Assembly: GCF_900996235.1 (NCBI RefSeq)
Contig: NZ_CAAJGM010000077.1
Coordinates: forward strand, 1-64,000
Direction: 5' to 3'
Length of the DNA: 64,000 nucleotides
DNA from: Paraburkholderia sp. BCC1885
Lineage (GTDB): Bacteria > Pseudomonadota > Gammaproteobacteria > Burkholderiales > Burkholderiaceae
Part shown: positions 47,533 through 55,771 of the stretch, in pieces
Position numbering within the stretch: the stretch's first letter is position 1
Layout of the letters: each line of letters begins with the position of its first letter
Made by a program: the position numbers and the translations under genes
Notes under the pieces: generated by a model
Told to the model about the DNA's origin: nothing
Databases searched by the model: none
Seen by the model: only the letters and a program-made list of their open reading frames with translations

Positions 47533-47615
47533 TCTATTGTTCCCGCTTGTTTCTGGTTGTCGCCCGTGGCTATCTGGCTGTTCACAGACCGTGTTTTGCA
47601 TCGAGCAGGTGTGGA

Positions 47616-47668
47616 AAACAAAAAACGTCCCTTGCGTCCGGCCGTAAAGGACCGGATTCAGGGGACGT
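47616..47668 (-). terminator. Strong hairpin with T-tract on the minus strand
   Basis: GGGACGT at 47668-47662 (in plus coordinates) pairs with 47631-47625, extended by inner TCCGG/CCGGA pairing, giving a stem of about 15 bp. On the minus strand the hairpin is followed by TTTTTTGTTTT. It would stop transcription from the diguanylate cyclase gene upstream, or attenuate the MCP gene that follows. TATAAT (47748-47753, minus strand) lies about 80 bases before it. Confidence 0.75.
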
Positions 47669-47801
47669 CGTTGTCCAGCAAACCGTAATGATGCTGTAAT
47701 GCGTTGCGCGTTTTTCAGGTCGGATCGTCGTTGATCGGACCGGCCGCATTATATGTAAACAGAATACGCCGCACTACCAAATGATTTTGACGCGCCGCGC
47801 C

Positions 47802-48965
47802 TTAGTGGACTAGCGAATTCTCTTGATGAGTATTGGCTGTGGCCAACGTCACGCGGTCCCGTCCGTCGCTTTTCGACTGATAAAGCGCGGTGTCGGCGCG
47901 GGCCAGCGTGCTGGAGAATGTCTGCGTACCCTGGGCGAGCGCGATGCCGAAGCTCGAACTGATGTTGCCGAGTTCCGGCATATCGTCGAAGGCGCGCGGC
48001 ACGCTGGCGCGGATTCGGTCGATGAGGCGGAAGGCTTCAGCGGCGTTGGTATCCGGCAGTAGCAGCAGGAACTCTTCGCCGCCGAGTCGAGCAGCGGTAT
48101 CGCCTTTGCGAACGGACGTGCGAATGTGCTGCGCGAAACGGCGCAAGACTTCGTCGCCGACGGCGTGACCGAAACGGTCGTTGATCGACTTGAAGCGGTC
48201 GATGTCGGCAATCACCACGGCAAGCGGATGTGTCTCCGAGGCCAGCTCCAGCAGCCGCGCCGCGCCTTCCTCGGTGCCGCGCCGGTTCAGCAGTCCGGTG
48301 AGGGCGTCGGTGCGCGCCTGGTCGCGCAGGTTGCGCGCGAGATCGGCGGACACGATCAACAGGGTCAAAATGCCCGAGCCGATCATGCCCGTGGGCGTAC
48401 CGATTGAAAGCACCGCAATAAACGCCTCATTCGACATTTCGCCGCCGGGCCGCGCGAGCCATGCGGCAACCCCGACGCTGGCTGCATACAGCCCATAAAA
48501 CGCCAGAATCCAACGGGCGATCCGGCCGGCGCCGCGTGCATGGCGAAGCGTGGCGACGATGATCGCGACCATCACCGCATCGGCGAGGCCCGTCACGATG
48601 CGCGAGTCCGTGCGCCAATCGACGCCGTGGCTCATCCAGGCCCACACGAGCACCACGATCGACACGCCCCACGCCAGATAGACATGGCGTGCATCTTTTC
48701 TCGCCCGCCGGCGAAACCCCCACGCCAGAAACGCGAAACTGGCGATAGATGCATGACAGGCGAGCATGGCGAACAATTCCTGCTGCGGCTTCCAGATGCC
48801 GCCGCTGATGCGCAGACCATGCCCCACCGCGGCCGCCATGAAAGACAGCGCCCATAGCGCAACGTGGAGATCCAGTTCGAAACTCCACCAGGCGACCAGC
48901 AGCGCCACGCCAAAAAGCAGGCTGATGACAACGATGCTGGCCGATTCGATAACCACTGATAGCAT
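47802..48965 (-). CDS. Membrane diguanylate cyclase
   Basis: Encodes 387 residues. The start at 48963-48965 (MLSVVIESA) is favoured over an in-frame upstream one. The first 200 residues hold about six membrane helices; the GGDEF domain follows, with DALTGLLNRRGTEE and R-LGGEEFLLLLP, an intact GGEEF loop. It makes c-di-GMP from two GTP. No EAL domain. An RxxD inhibitory site is not clear. It is upstream of the MCP gene on the same strand; a terminator-like hairpin stands between them. Confidence 0.92.
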   Translation of the reverse strand: MLSVVIESASIVVISLLFGVALLVAWWSFELDLHVALWALSFMAAAVGHGLRISGGIWKPQQELFAMLACHASIASFAFLAWGFRRRARKDARHVYLAWGVSIVVLVWAWMSHGVDWRTDSRIVTGLADAVMVAIIVATLRHARGAGRIARWILAFYGLYAASVGVAAWLARPGGEMSNEAFIAVLSIGTPTGMIGSGILTLLIVSADLARNLRDQARTDALTGLLNRRGTEEGAARLLELASETHPLAVVIADIDRFKSINDRFGHAVGDEVLRRFAQHIRTSVRKGDTAARLGGEEFLLLLPDTNAAEAFRLIDRIRASVPRAFDDMPELGNISSSFGIALAQGTQTFSSTLARADTALYQSKSDGRDRVTLATANTHQENSLVH

Positions 48966-49168
48966 ATTTTGCGTTTCCGATTCTCGCGCGCAAGTCCTGG
49001 ATGAGAACTCGCGCGACGTCAAAAGCGCCATGCATCCTATGGACTTCATGGCACCTCGGGTTTACGTCAGGTTGGGGCGAAAACTTTAGGCAATCAGAGC
49101 GTTTTTTAGCAGTGCTTTAGTCCAGCCGCTAAACTCAGGCGACCGAGCATTCTTTGGAAGGAGAAGCC

Positions 49169-49570
49169 ATGTCCACTCAGACAGCCGATAACGGCATCGT
49201 CACCTTGCGCGCGCATCGCCCGGTGGAAGAGGCCGCCGACAAACTGGCGGCGCTCATCGAAGCGAAAAATATCATTCTGTTCGCGCGCATCAATTTCGCG
49301 GCGGACGCGCAGCACGCGGGCCTCGCGATGAATCCGTCACAGCTGCTGGTGTTCGGCAATCCGCGCGCAGGAACGCCGCTCATGCAGGCGGCGCCCACGG
49401 CGGCGCTCGATTTGCCGCTTAAAGTGCTGGTATGGCAGGACGATGACGGCGAGGCGTGGTTCTCGTATAACGCAACCCATTACCTGCAGACGCGCCACGG
49501 ACTGCCCGCGGATTTGATGAAAGCGGTTGATGCGGTCGCCGCGCTTGTGCAGGCGGCAGCGGCAGATTGA
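49169..49570 (+). CDS. DUF302-family protein
   Basis: Encodes 133 residues from the ATG at 49169, which has a GGAAGGAG site; a start five codons earlier has none. The DUF302 signature is clear: LLVFGNPRAGTPLMQAAPTA, DLPLKVLVWQDDDG and WFSYNATHYL. Function of the family is unknown; it occurs in sulfur and stress contexts. No signal peptide, so cytosolic. It is adjacent to a small convergent gene and faces the ABC exporter. Confidence 0.9.
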   Translation: MSTQTADNGIVTLRAHRPVEEAADKLAALIEAKNIILFARINFAADAQHAGLAMNPSQLLVFGNPRAGTPLMQAAPTAALDLPLKVLVWQDDDGEAWFSYNATHYLQTRHGLPADLMKAVDAVAALVQAAAAD

Positions 49571-49607
49571 GTAATCGTGGGGCGTCCAGCAGCAAGCACT
49601 CGAAACG

Positions 49608-49811
49608 CTAACGACGCCCGCTGCGACCCCACACATAGCGTATCCACCGTTGCCATCGGGTCCGCGGCGCAGCAGCAGGGTGATGCGCCGCAAATTCCTC
49701 GCGGTCGCGCTGGACGCTTTTCTGCACCTGCTCGTGGATTTGCCGCAACGTCATGCCGCCGGGGCCTTTTACTTGATCGGGGTCGGCATCGGGTTCGGGG
49801 GTGTCTGTCAT
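49608..49811 (-). CDS. Very small hydrophilic protein
   Basis: Encodes 67 residues from the ATG at 49809-49811. It is highly charged with an acidic, Pro-rich N-terminus (MTDTPEPDADPDQVKGPGG), a helix (MTLRQIHEQVQKSVQRDRE) and a basic C-terminus (RTRWQRWIRYVWGR). No family recognised. The codon pattern looks natural, but there is no strong ribosome binding site; it may be a genuine small gene between the DUF302 protein and the ABC exporter. Confidence 0.45.
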   Translation of the reverse strand: MTDTPEPDADPDQVKGPGGMTLRQIHEQVQKSVQRDREEFAAHHPAAAPRTRWQRWIRYVWGRSGRR

Positions 49812-49954
49812 GGCAGAGTGAATTCCGGATGTGTCCGCCCGATCTTGATACAGATGAGCGCTCGCGGCAAGCATGCCAACGCTTTCATCATATAGAGCGC
49901 CTTCAGATCCGCAGGACTGGCACAATCATCCGATCTTCGAGCCTTGGAATCCAC

Positions 49955-51769
49955 ATGTCAGACCCCGCTGCACAAACAGCCGCACCCACGTCGCGTATCG
50001 CCCCGCTTTTTGCGCTGTTTCCGTTTCTGCGGCCCTATGCGGGACGCTGGGCGCTCGCGTTCCTCGCGCTGGTGACATCCGCGGGCGCCACGCTGGTATT
50101 GCCGGTGGCGTTCAAATACCTGATCGATCGAGGCTTTGCCAGCGGCGACCGGGCGCATATCGACCGCTATTTTCTGGCCCTTTTCGCGGTTTCGCTGATC
50201 CTGGCCGGCGCCACGGCGCTGCGTTTCTATCTGGTGTCGTGGCTGGGCGAGCGCGTTACCGCCGATTTGCGGCGCGCGGTTTACGATCACGTGCTCGAAA
50301 TGAGTCCGCAGTTCTTCGAAACCACGCAGACCGGCGAGGTGCTGTCGCGGCTGACGGCAGACACCACCTTGATTCAGGCGGTAGTGGGCACCAGCCTGTC
50401 GCTCGGACTGCGCAACTTCTTTCTGCTGATTGGCGGTGTGGCGATGCTGGTAGTGACGAGTCCGGTGCTGTCCGGCTACATCATCGCGACGTTGTTCGTG
50501 GTGGTGGCGCCGATCGTCATCTTCGGGCGGCGTGTGCGGCGCCTTTCGCGTGCCAGCCAGGACAAGGTGGCGAACGCGAGCGCGCTGGCGGGCGAAGTGC
50601 TCAATGCCATGCCGACCGTGCAGTCGTTCACACAAGAGCCTTACGAGGCGCGGCGCTTTGCGGGTGCGGTCGAAACAGCCTTTGAAACAGCGCTTACGCG
50701 CATTCGGGCGCGCGCCTGGCTGACCGCGGTGGTGATCGTGCTGGTGTTTACGGCCATCGTGTTCGTGCTGTGGCTGGGCGCGCAGGCGGTGCTGGCCGGG
50801 CGCATGTCGGCGGGCCAGTTATCGCAGTTCATCCTCTACGCGGTGTTTACTGCCGGCGCGGTGGGCGCGGTCGCTGAAGTGTGGGGCGATCTGCAGCGTG
50901 CCGCTGGTGCGACCGAGCGTTTGCTGCAACTTCTGGTGGCGCGCTCGCCCGTCGTGCAGTCCCCGACCACCGTCGCGCTGCCGGCGCGCGGCGACGGCAT
51001 CCAGTTCGACAATGTCAGTTTCTCGTACCCGTCGCGCCCGGGCATTGCTGCGCTTGGCGGTCTCTCACTGCATGTTCGCGCGGGCGAGCATGTGGCGTTG
51101 GTGGGTCCTTCCGGCGCGGGCAAAACCACGCTGTTTCAATTACTGCTGCGCTTTTACGATCCCCAGGAGGGCCGCATTCTGATCAACGGCGTGCCGACGC
51201 AGGACGTGTCGCTGGTCGATTTGCGGCGCGAAATTGGCGTGGTGCTGCAGGAATCGGTGATTTTTTCGGGCAGCGTGCTCGACAACATCCGCTATGGCGC
51301 GCCCGACGCGACGCTCGCTCAAGTTCAGCAGGCCGCGGCGATGGCCGCTGCCGCTGGCTTCATCGAAGCATTACCGCAGGGCTACGACACGTTTCTCGGT
51401 GAGCGTGGCGTGCGCCTGTCGGGTGGACAGCGCCAGCGCATTGCCATTGCCCGTGCAATCCTGAAGAATCCGCCGATTTTGCTGCTCGACGAAGCCACCA
51501 GCGCGCTCGACGCCGCCAGCGAACGCCTGGTTCAAACGGCGCTCGACAATGCCGCGCAAAACCGCACGACGCTGGTAATCGCACACCGTCTTGCGACGGT
51601 GCAGCAGGCCGATCGCATTGTCGTGCTGGAGCAGGGCCGCATCGTTGCGCAGGGGCGTCACGCGGAACTTCTGGCGAATTCGCCGCTTTACGCGCAACTG
51701 GCGGCGTTGCAGTTTGGAGAGCCGTTGGCGCGTACAGCGACGCCGGTTGCGGTGCGCGAAGACTCCTAA
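49955..51769 (+). CDS. ABC exporter, half-transporter with fused ATPase (MsbA/ABCB type)
   Basis: Encodes 604 residues from the ATG at 49955; the upstream frame is not protein-like. Six membrane helices (about residues 25-310) precede the ATPase: Walker A GPSGAGKTT, Q-loop in VVLQESVIFSG, signature LSGGQRQRIAIARA, Walker B PILLLDEATSALD, His-switch VIAHRLATV. All are intact. It dimerises in the inner membrane to export lipids, drugs or peptides; the cargo is unknown. No membrane-fusion protein or outer-membrane channel is adjacent, so it is probably a stand-alone lipid- or drug-type flippase. Confidence 0.95.
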   Translation: MSDPAAQTAAPTSRIAPLFALFPFLRPYAGRWALAFLALVTSAGATLVLPVAFKYLIDRGFASGDRAHIDRYFLALFAVSLILAGATALRFYLVSWLGERVTADLRRAVYDHVLEMSPQFFETTQTGEVLSRLTADTTLIQAVVGTSLSLGLRNFFLLIGGVAMLVVTSPVLSGYIIATLFVVVAPIVIFGRRVRRLSRASQDKVANASALAGEVLNAMPTVQSFTQEPYEARRFAGAVETAFETALTRIRARAWLTAVVIVLVFTAIVFVLWLGAQAVLAGRMSAGQLSQFILYAVFTAGAVGAVAEVWGDLQRAAGATERLLQLLVARSPVVQSPTTVALPARGDGIQFDNVSFSYPSRPGIAALGGLSLHVRAGEHVALVGPSGAGKTTLFQLLLRFYDPQEGRILINGVPTQDVSLVDLRREIGVVLQESVIFSGSVLDNIRYGAPDATLAQVQQAAAMAAAAGFIEALPQGYDTFLGERGVRLSGGQRQRIAIARAILKNPPILLLDEATSALDAASERLVQTALDNAAQNRTTLVIAHRLATVQQADRIVVLEQGRIVAQGRHAELLANSPLYAQLAALQFGEPLARTATPVAVREDS

Positions 51770-52047
51770 GCCGTTCCGCCTGCTTCCTGCGAATTGAATC
51801 CGTCCGTGCGAGCAGCCGGCGAACCGGCGCGATCTTCGCCGGAGCAACGACGATCGAGAGATTGCCAGATGCAATCGCAACTGGCGCCAATCAACACCCG
51901 TGAAAACGACGACCCGCAGGCGACACAACGGTAGTGCTCGACAGCGGGAACACCACGCAATTCGCCCACGCCGAGCAGCGCCATTTCGCACAGTTGCGTC
52001 GAGGCGGGGCGGCCGTGGAGATCAGAACACGAATTGCAGGTCGGCAT
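51766..52047 (-). CDS. Small cysteine-rich zinc-ribbon-like protein
   Basis: Encodes 93 residues with a GGGAGC site before the ATG. The cysteines pair as CNSC near the N-terminus and YRCVACGSSF in the middle, with a further C-D-C segment, which suggests a zinc ribbon. No family recognised with certainty. The last four bases overlap the end of the convergent ABC exporter gene. Confidence 0.65.
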   Translation of the reverse strand: MPTCNSCSDLHGRPASTQLCEMALLGVGELRGVPAVEHYRCVACGSSFSRVLIGASCDCIWQSLDRRCSGEDRAGSPAARTDGFNSQEAGGTA

Positions 52048-52180
52048 GCGGTGCTCCCGTGGGGGCTGTCCATTTCAGACTAGCACGAGCTTGCGAGGCT
52101 GCAAAGATTTTGCCTGCTTCGATTGGCGAGCCGGTCGAATTTGCCGATGTCTGATGCACCGTATGAGTGCGTCATTCGTC

Positions 52181-52242
52181 TTCGCATTTACGCCGCTTGC
52201 TTCGCAAACCGTCCAATTTATTCCTGCTACGACTCTTAAGAT
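52181..52242 (+). promoter_or_regulatory. hrpII-box-like promoter element
   Basis: TTCG at 52181-52184 and TTCG at 52201-52204 are separated by exactly 16 bases, and TAAGAT follows 32 bases later (52237-52242). This is the hrpII-box pattern TTCG-N16-TTCG-N30..32-YANNNT known for the HrpB activator of type III secretion genes in Ralstonia. It lies about 150 bases before the effector-like gene. A chance match is possible, since TTCG is common in this GC-rich DNA. Confidence 0.6.
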
Positions 52243-52396
52243 GATTTTGCGCTTCGGGCATCTAAACGCAGCCTGGTGTCGTGTCGCGCCTGGTCTTGGA
52301 GATTCATCACGTAGAAATCCAAAACGCGGTTTTTAAACTGACGTGCATGACACGGCGGACCGCGCTTTCGCCGAACTGTCGCCGACGAGATATCGC

Positions 52397-54472
52397 ATGC
52401 TGAATACTCTATCGAGGATACTGTCCAGGCCGGGATCCGCTAACAGCAGCGCCGCCGATACCGCGAGCAAGTCGCAAGGAAAAAAGCCCGATGGGCAGCC
52501 ATCCGCCACGCCGGGTTCCGTTGCGCCTGAAATCGCGCGGCTCGCCGCGAGTTCAACCCCGGCGACACCGCACGGCACAAGTCAATCGCGAAAGACGGTG
52601 ACGTTCGCCGTGAGCCCAACTGACGGGCAAGGCAGCAAAAGCGCAACCGATGCGCACGGGTCGGCCAGACAGCCTCCAAAGCTGCTGGACAAAGCCTTGC
52701 CTGCGCTGCCAGGCAGCGCGGCTGCGCCGGGCAATACGACAGAGGCAAAGCTAAAGGCGCCGGCAAAAGCCCTACCGTCATCACCCGACGCGGCGGATAA
52801 AGCGGCCAAGCAGGATACCGAAAAGCATGCCGACGTACAGTCGCCGCTCGCCAAAGTGGAATCCTCGAGTTCTCAACCCATTGCTTCGTCATCCAAAGTA
52901 AAACTGGAGGACCTGCCCAAAACACCACAGGAAACGCCGCCGGAAACACTCGCTGAAACGTCGGCCGAAACACCGCCCGACACCCAGGCCGTCGAAGATC
53001 CTGGTTTCAAAATGCCCGCACGTGCGCAACGTTTTGGCCAACCGGTAGATCGCGACAAGCCAGGCTTCTCGCTGCTTGAAACCAACAAGCTGCGACCGGG
53101 TGCGTCGATGGCGGCGGCGGTCGGCATCAGCACGCATACGACGGTGGGCGCGGCGGACGCTGCCTTGGTCGGCGGCAGTGTCACGGCAGCGCACGAGAGC
53201 CTCGGCGCGGTGATCAACGGTCATGCATTTCTGGCTGCGACACAGCGTAAGAAACGCTACGGTGCGCAGCTCGACTCCATGCTGAAAGACGATTTAGGCA
53301 AGCTGGACGAAAACCGTCGCAACGGCGTGGCCATGCCGCCCGAGACGATGATTTTCAAACGCAAGAACGGTATCCGGAAACTCGAAGACGTGTATGACCC
53401 GAAGGCCGCCAAGCGCGACGGCAAGCGGCGCGACGACGGTAAAACCGCTGCTGCTTCATCGGCTAAACCCATTGAACTCGAATACGACATGGAGGCGGTG
53501 AAAAGGCTCGCCGCGTCGGACGATCCCAAGCTCAAGAACGAAAGTGCCCATGCGAAGAACGTGCTGCTTACCGCGTATCTGAAAGACGACGTCGCCGCCA
53601 AGCAGGGCAACCGCGCCGCTTATGAATTTATCCGCAATACGGTGGCCATCAGCGCCGCGACAGCGACAGCCGTCGGCACGCACGGCGCAGCGGTGGCGGT
53701 TGCCGGCACGCATGCCGCTCACGTCGCGGCAGGCACGCGTATCGCGGGCAGCGCGATTTCGGGGGCGAGTTCACTCGATGTCGCCAAGGGCATCCGCGGC
53801 CTTAAGCAGCGCATGCGTAACGACAAGGCGGAAGTGGTCGACAGTTACGCCCTACAGAGACGCCAGGCATTTGCTGAGGAGTACGCAGGTCCTAAAGCGA
53901 CGCCGGAAAAGAAGGCCGTGATGAGCAAGCTGGAGGAGAGCGGCGATAAAGAAAAAGTGGTCAAGGACACGCATCGGGCTTTTCTTGAGCAGGCACGCGT
54001 GCAGGCAGGCAAAGAAACCTTCGGACGGGTCTTCAAGGGTTCATCGATCGACGACACGCGCTCGACTACCGCAAAAAAGGAAATGCGCGACGTGGTCGGA
54101 AAACACGCCTATACCGTGGTGAATTACCACATGGGCCTGAGCGACCCCAAGAAGTCCGAGCATCTCGCCGGCGAATGGGACAAGATCATGAAGACCCCCA
54201 ACAGCACGCGCAAATCGCGTCAAAAGCAGTTTGCCGATCTGTTCGACAAGGACCCGGGCACGAAGACCGCTTACCACCTGTTGCGCGACACCGGCATGGG
54301 ACGCGGCGAATCGATCTACACGATGCAACGCATGATCGAGATGTCGATTGAAACGAAGATGGCGGCGGACCCGGAGATGGCGGCGGTAGGCGGGTCAGCG
54401 GATTTCGCCAAAGACGACGCCGCACAAAAGGCCACCACCAGCCGGTTGACTACAGCCATGGGTCGCCGCTGA
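52397..54472 (+). CDS. Type III effector-like protein, unrecognised family
   Basis: Encodes 691 residues from the ATG at 52397, seven bases after a weak GAG site; a GTG 18 codons earlier is an alternative. No domain is recognised. The first 210 residues are Ser/Pro/Ala-rich and disordered, with a T-P-Q-E-T/A-E-T-type low-complexity stretch (about 175-198), as in type III secretion N-termini. Two Ala/Gly/Thr-rich hydrophobic segments (about 238-285 and 413-470) are each followed by a basic run (TQRKKR and KGIRGLKQRMR). The rest is helical and charged. No Sec signal. An hrpII-box-like promoter upstream supports the effector reading, but no secretion apparatus is in the window. Confidence 0.75.
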   Translation: MLNTLSRILSRPGSANSSAADTASKSQGKKPDGQPSATPGSVAPEIARLAASSTPATPHGTSQSRKTVTFAVSPTDGQGSKSATDAHGSARQPPKLLDKALPALPGSAAAPGNTTEAKLKAPAKALPSSPDAADKAAKQDTEKHADVQSPLAKVESSSSQPIASSSKVKLEDLPKTPQETPPETLAETSAETPPDTQAVEDPGFKMPARAQRFGQPVDRDKPGFSLLETNKLRPGASMAAAVGISTHTTVGAADAALVGGSVTAAHESLGAVINGHAFLAATQRKKRYGAQLDSMLKDDLGKLDENRRNGVAMPPETMIFKRKNGIRKLEDVYDPKAAKRDGKRRDDGKTAAASSAKPIELEYDMEAVKRLAASDDPKLKNESAHAKNVLLTAYLKDDVAAKQGNRAAYEFIRNTVAISAATATAVGTHGAAVAVAGTHAAHVAAGTRIAGSAISGASSLDVAKGIRGLKQRMRNDKAEVVDSYALQRRQAFAEEYAGPKATPEKKAVMSKLEESGDKEKVVKDTHRAFLEQARVQAGKETFGRVFKGSSIDDTRSTTAKKEMRDVVGKHAYTVVNYHMGLSDPKKSEHLAGEWDKIMKTPNSTRKSRQKQFADLFDKDPGTKTAYHLLRDTGMGRGESIYTMQRMIEMSIETKMAADPEMAAVGGSADFAKDDAAQKATTSRLTTAMGRR

Positions 54473-54494
54473 GCGGTTGATATTCAACTGCTCA

Positions 54495-54538
54495 AAGTGC
54501 AAGCGTGGCGTGTGAGGCTTGCCTCACGCCTCGCACTT
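54495..54538 (+). terminator. Hairpin after the effector-like gene
   Basis: GTGAGGC and GCCTCAC form a tight stem with a TT loop, and the outer AAGTGC/GCACTT pair as well. It begins about 20 bases past the stop. A CTTCTTCG tract follows, so termination is likely but not textbook. Confidence 0.6.
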
Positions 54539-54638
54539 CTTCGCAACCTTCACCCTGGTGAAAACACCAACGAGCGGCCCGGAATACACCGGGCGCTTAG
54601 CCCTGCGCGCTATTTCCCATTCCCCCTGTATAAGAAAT

Positions 54639-54682
54639 GATCGTAACGACACTTGTTACGATCCTATCATTCGATGTAGGAT
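54639..54682 (+). promoter_or_regulatory. Operator-like palindrome over a promoter before deoC
   Basis: GATCGTAAC and its reverse complement GTTACGATC, 7 bases apart (54639-54663), form a perfect 9+9 inverted repeat. The second arm overlaps TTGTTA (54654-54659), a possible -35, with TAGGAT 17 bases later (54677-54682) as -10. A repressor binding here would block the promoter of the sugar operon. No regulator gene is in view; the operator is inferred from symmetry and position. Confidence 0.65.
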
Positions 54683-54747
54683 GGTTGCGAACAAACCACC
54701 GGCCGTTGTTGTGCGTCGCACAAAATCACGGAAATCACGGAAGTCCC

Positions 54748-55758
54748 ATGCCTGAAGCTCCTTCTTCGTCTTCGTCGGTCATCGCGCTGCGGCGCGGCCT
54801 GATCGCTCACCCGGAACGCAATCCCGGCATGCCGTTCGACGCCGCCTGGCTCGATGGCTTGCGGGTCAACCAGTCGGCGGTCGAACGGCGCACTGCCACG
54901 CTCGGCACGCGCCGCACCGTCAAGAAAGACGCGCAGGCGGCCTGGTTGCTGAAAGCGGTCACCTGCATCGACCTGACCACGCTGAACGGAGACGACACCG
55001 AAGGCCGCGTGCGGCGTCTGTGCGCGAAAGCGCGGCAGCCCGTGCGTGCCGATATCCTCAGCGCGCTCGGCATTGCGCCGCAGACCATCACTACCGGCGC
55101 CGTTTGCGTGTATCACCGCTTCGTGGCGGCCGCGGTCGATGCGTTGCAAGGCAGCGGCATTCCGGTGGCGGCGGTATCCACCGGTTTTCCGGCCGGCCTG
55201 ATTCCGCATCCGCTCAAGCTGAAAGAGATCGAGGCCTCGGTAGCCGACGGCGCGCAAGAGATCGACATTGTGGTCACGCGTGAATACGTGCTGACGGGCA
55301 ACTGGCAAGCGCTCTATAACGAAGTGCGCGATTTCCGCGCGGCGTGCGGCCCGGCGCATCTGAAGGCGATTCTCGCCACCGGCGATATCCGCACGCTGTC
55401 GAATGTGGCGCGGGCGTCGATGGTCTGCATGATGGCGGGCGCCGATTTCATCAAGACCTCCACCGGCAAGGAAGGCGTCAATGCGACGCTCGATGTTTCG
55501 CTGGTGATGGTGCGGATGATCCGCGATTATCAGGAACGCACCGGTGTCCTGATCGGCTTCAAACCGGCCGGCGGCGTATCCACCGCGAAATCCGTGCTGA
55601 ACTATCAAATCCTGATGAAAGAGGAACTGGGGCGCGCGTGGCTCGAACCGGAGCTGTTCCGTATTGGCGCATCGAGCCTGCTTGCCGATATCGAACGGCA
55701 GCTCGAGCATCACGTAAGCGGCCGTTATTCCTCCTTCAATCGTCACCCCGTTGCCTGA
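54748..55758 (+). CDS. deoC: Deoxyribose-phosphate aldolase
   Basis: Encodes 336 residues. Class I aldolase splitting 2-deoxyribose-5-phosphate to glyceraldehyde-3-phosphate and acetaldehyde. The Schiff-base Lys236 is in DFIKTSTGKEG and the second Lys272 in GFKPAGGV, 36 residues apart as in the animal enzyme; the catalytic Asp is in EIDIVVTRE. It is longer than E. coli DeoC (259), and its C-terminal PELFRIGASSLLADIERQ is close to the human DERA pattern rather than the short bacterial one. First gene of a sugar operon; 13 bases separate it from the aldehyde dehydrogenase that can oxidise its acetaldehyde product. Confidence 0.95.
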   Translation: MPEAPSSSSSVIALRRGLIAHPERNPGMPFDAAWLDGLRVNQSAVERRTATLGTRRTVKKDAQAAWLLKAVTCIDLTTLNGDDTEGRVRRLCAKARQPVRADILSALGIAPQTITTGAVCVYHRFVAAAVDALQGSGIPVAAVSTGFPAGLIPHPLKLKEIEASVADGAQEIDIVVTREYVLTGNWQALYNEVRDFRAACGPAHLKAILATGDIRTLSNVARASMVCMMAGADFIKTSTGKEGVNATLDVSLVMVRMIRDYQERTGVLIGFKPAGGVSTAKSVLNYQILMKEELGRAWLEPELFRIGASSLLADIERQLEHHVSGRYSSFNRHPVA

Positions 55759-55771
55759 GCAGACCGATCCC

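Noticed and set aside
47602..47760. Possible c-di-GMP-I riboswitch before the MCP gene
   Set aside because: The conserved GGGACGCAAAGC and tetraloop features are not present; only a terminator-like hairpin is visible.
52343..52396. GTG start 18 codons upstream for the effector-like protein
   Set aside because: No ribosome binding site in front; the ATG at 52397 has a weak but better placed one. Left open as an alternative.
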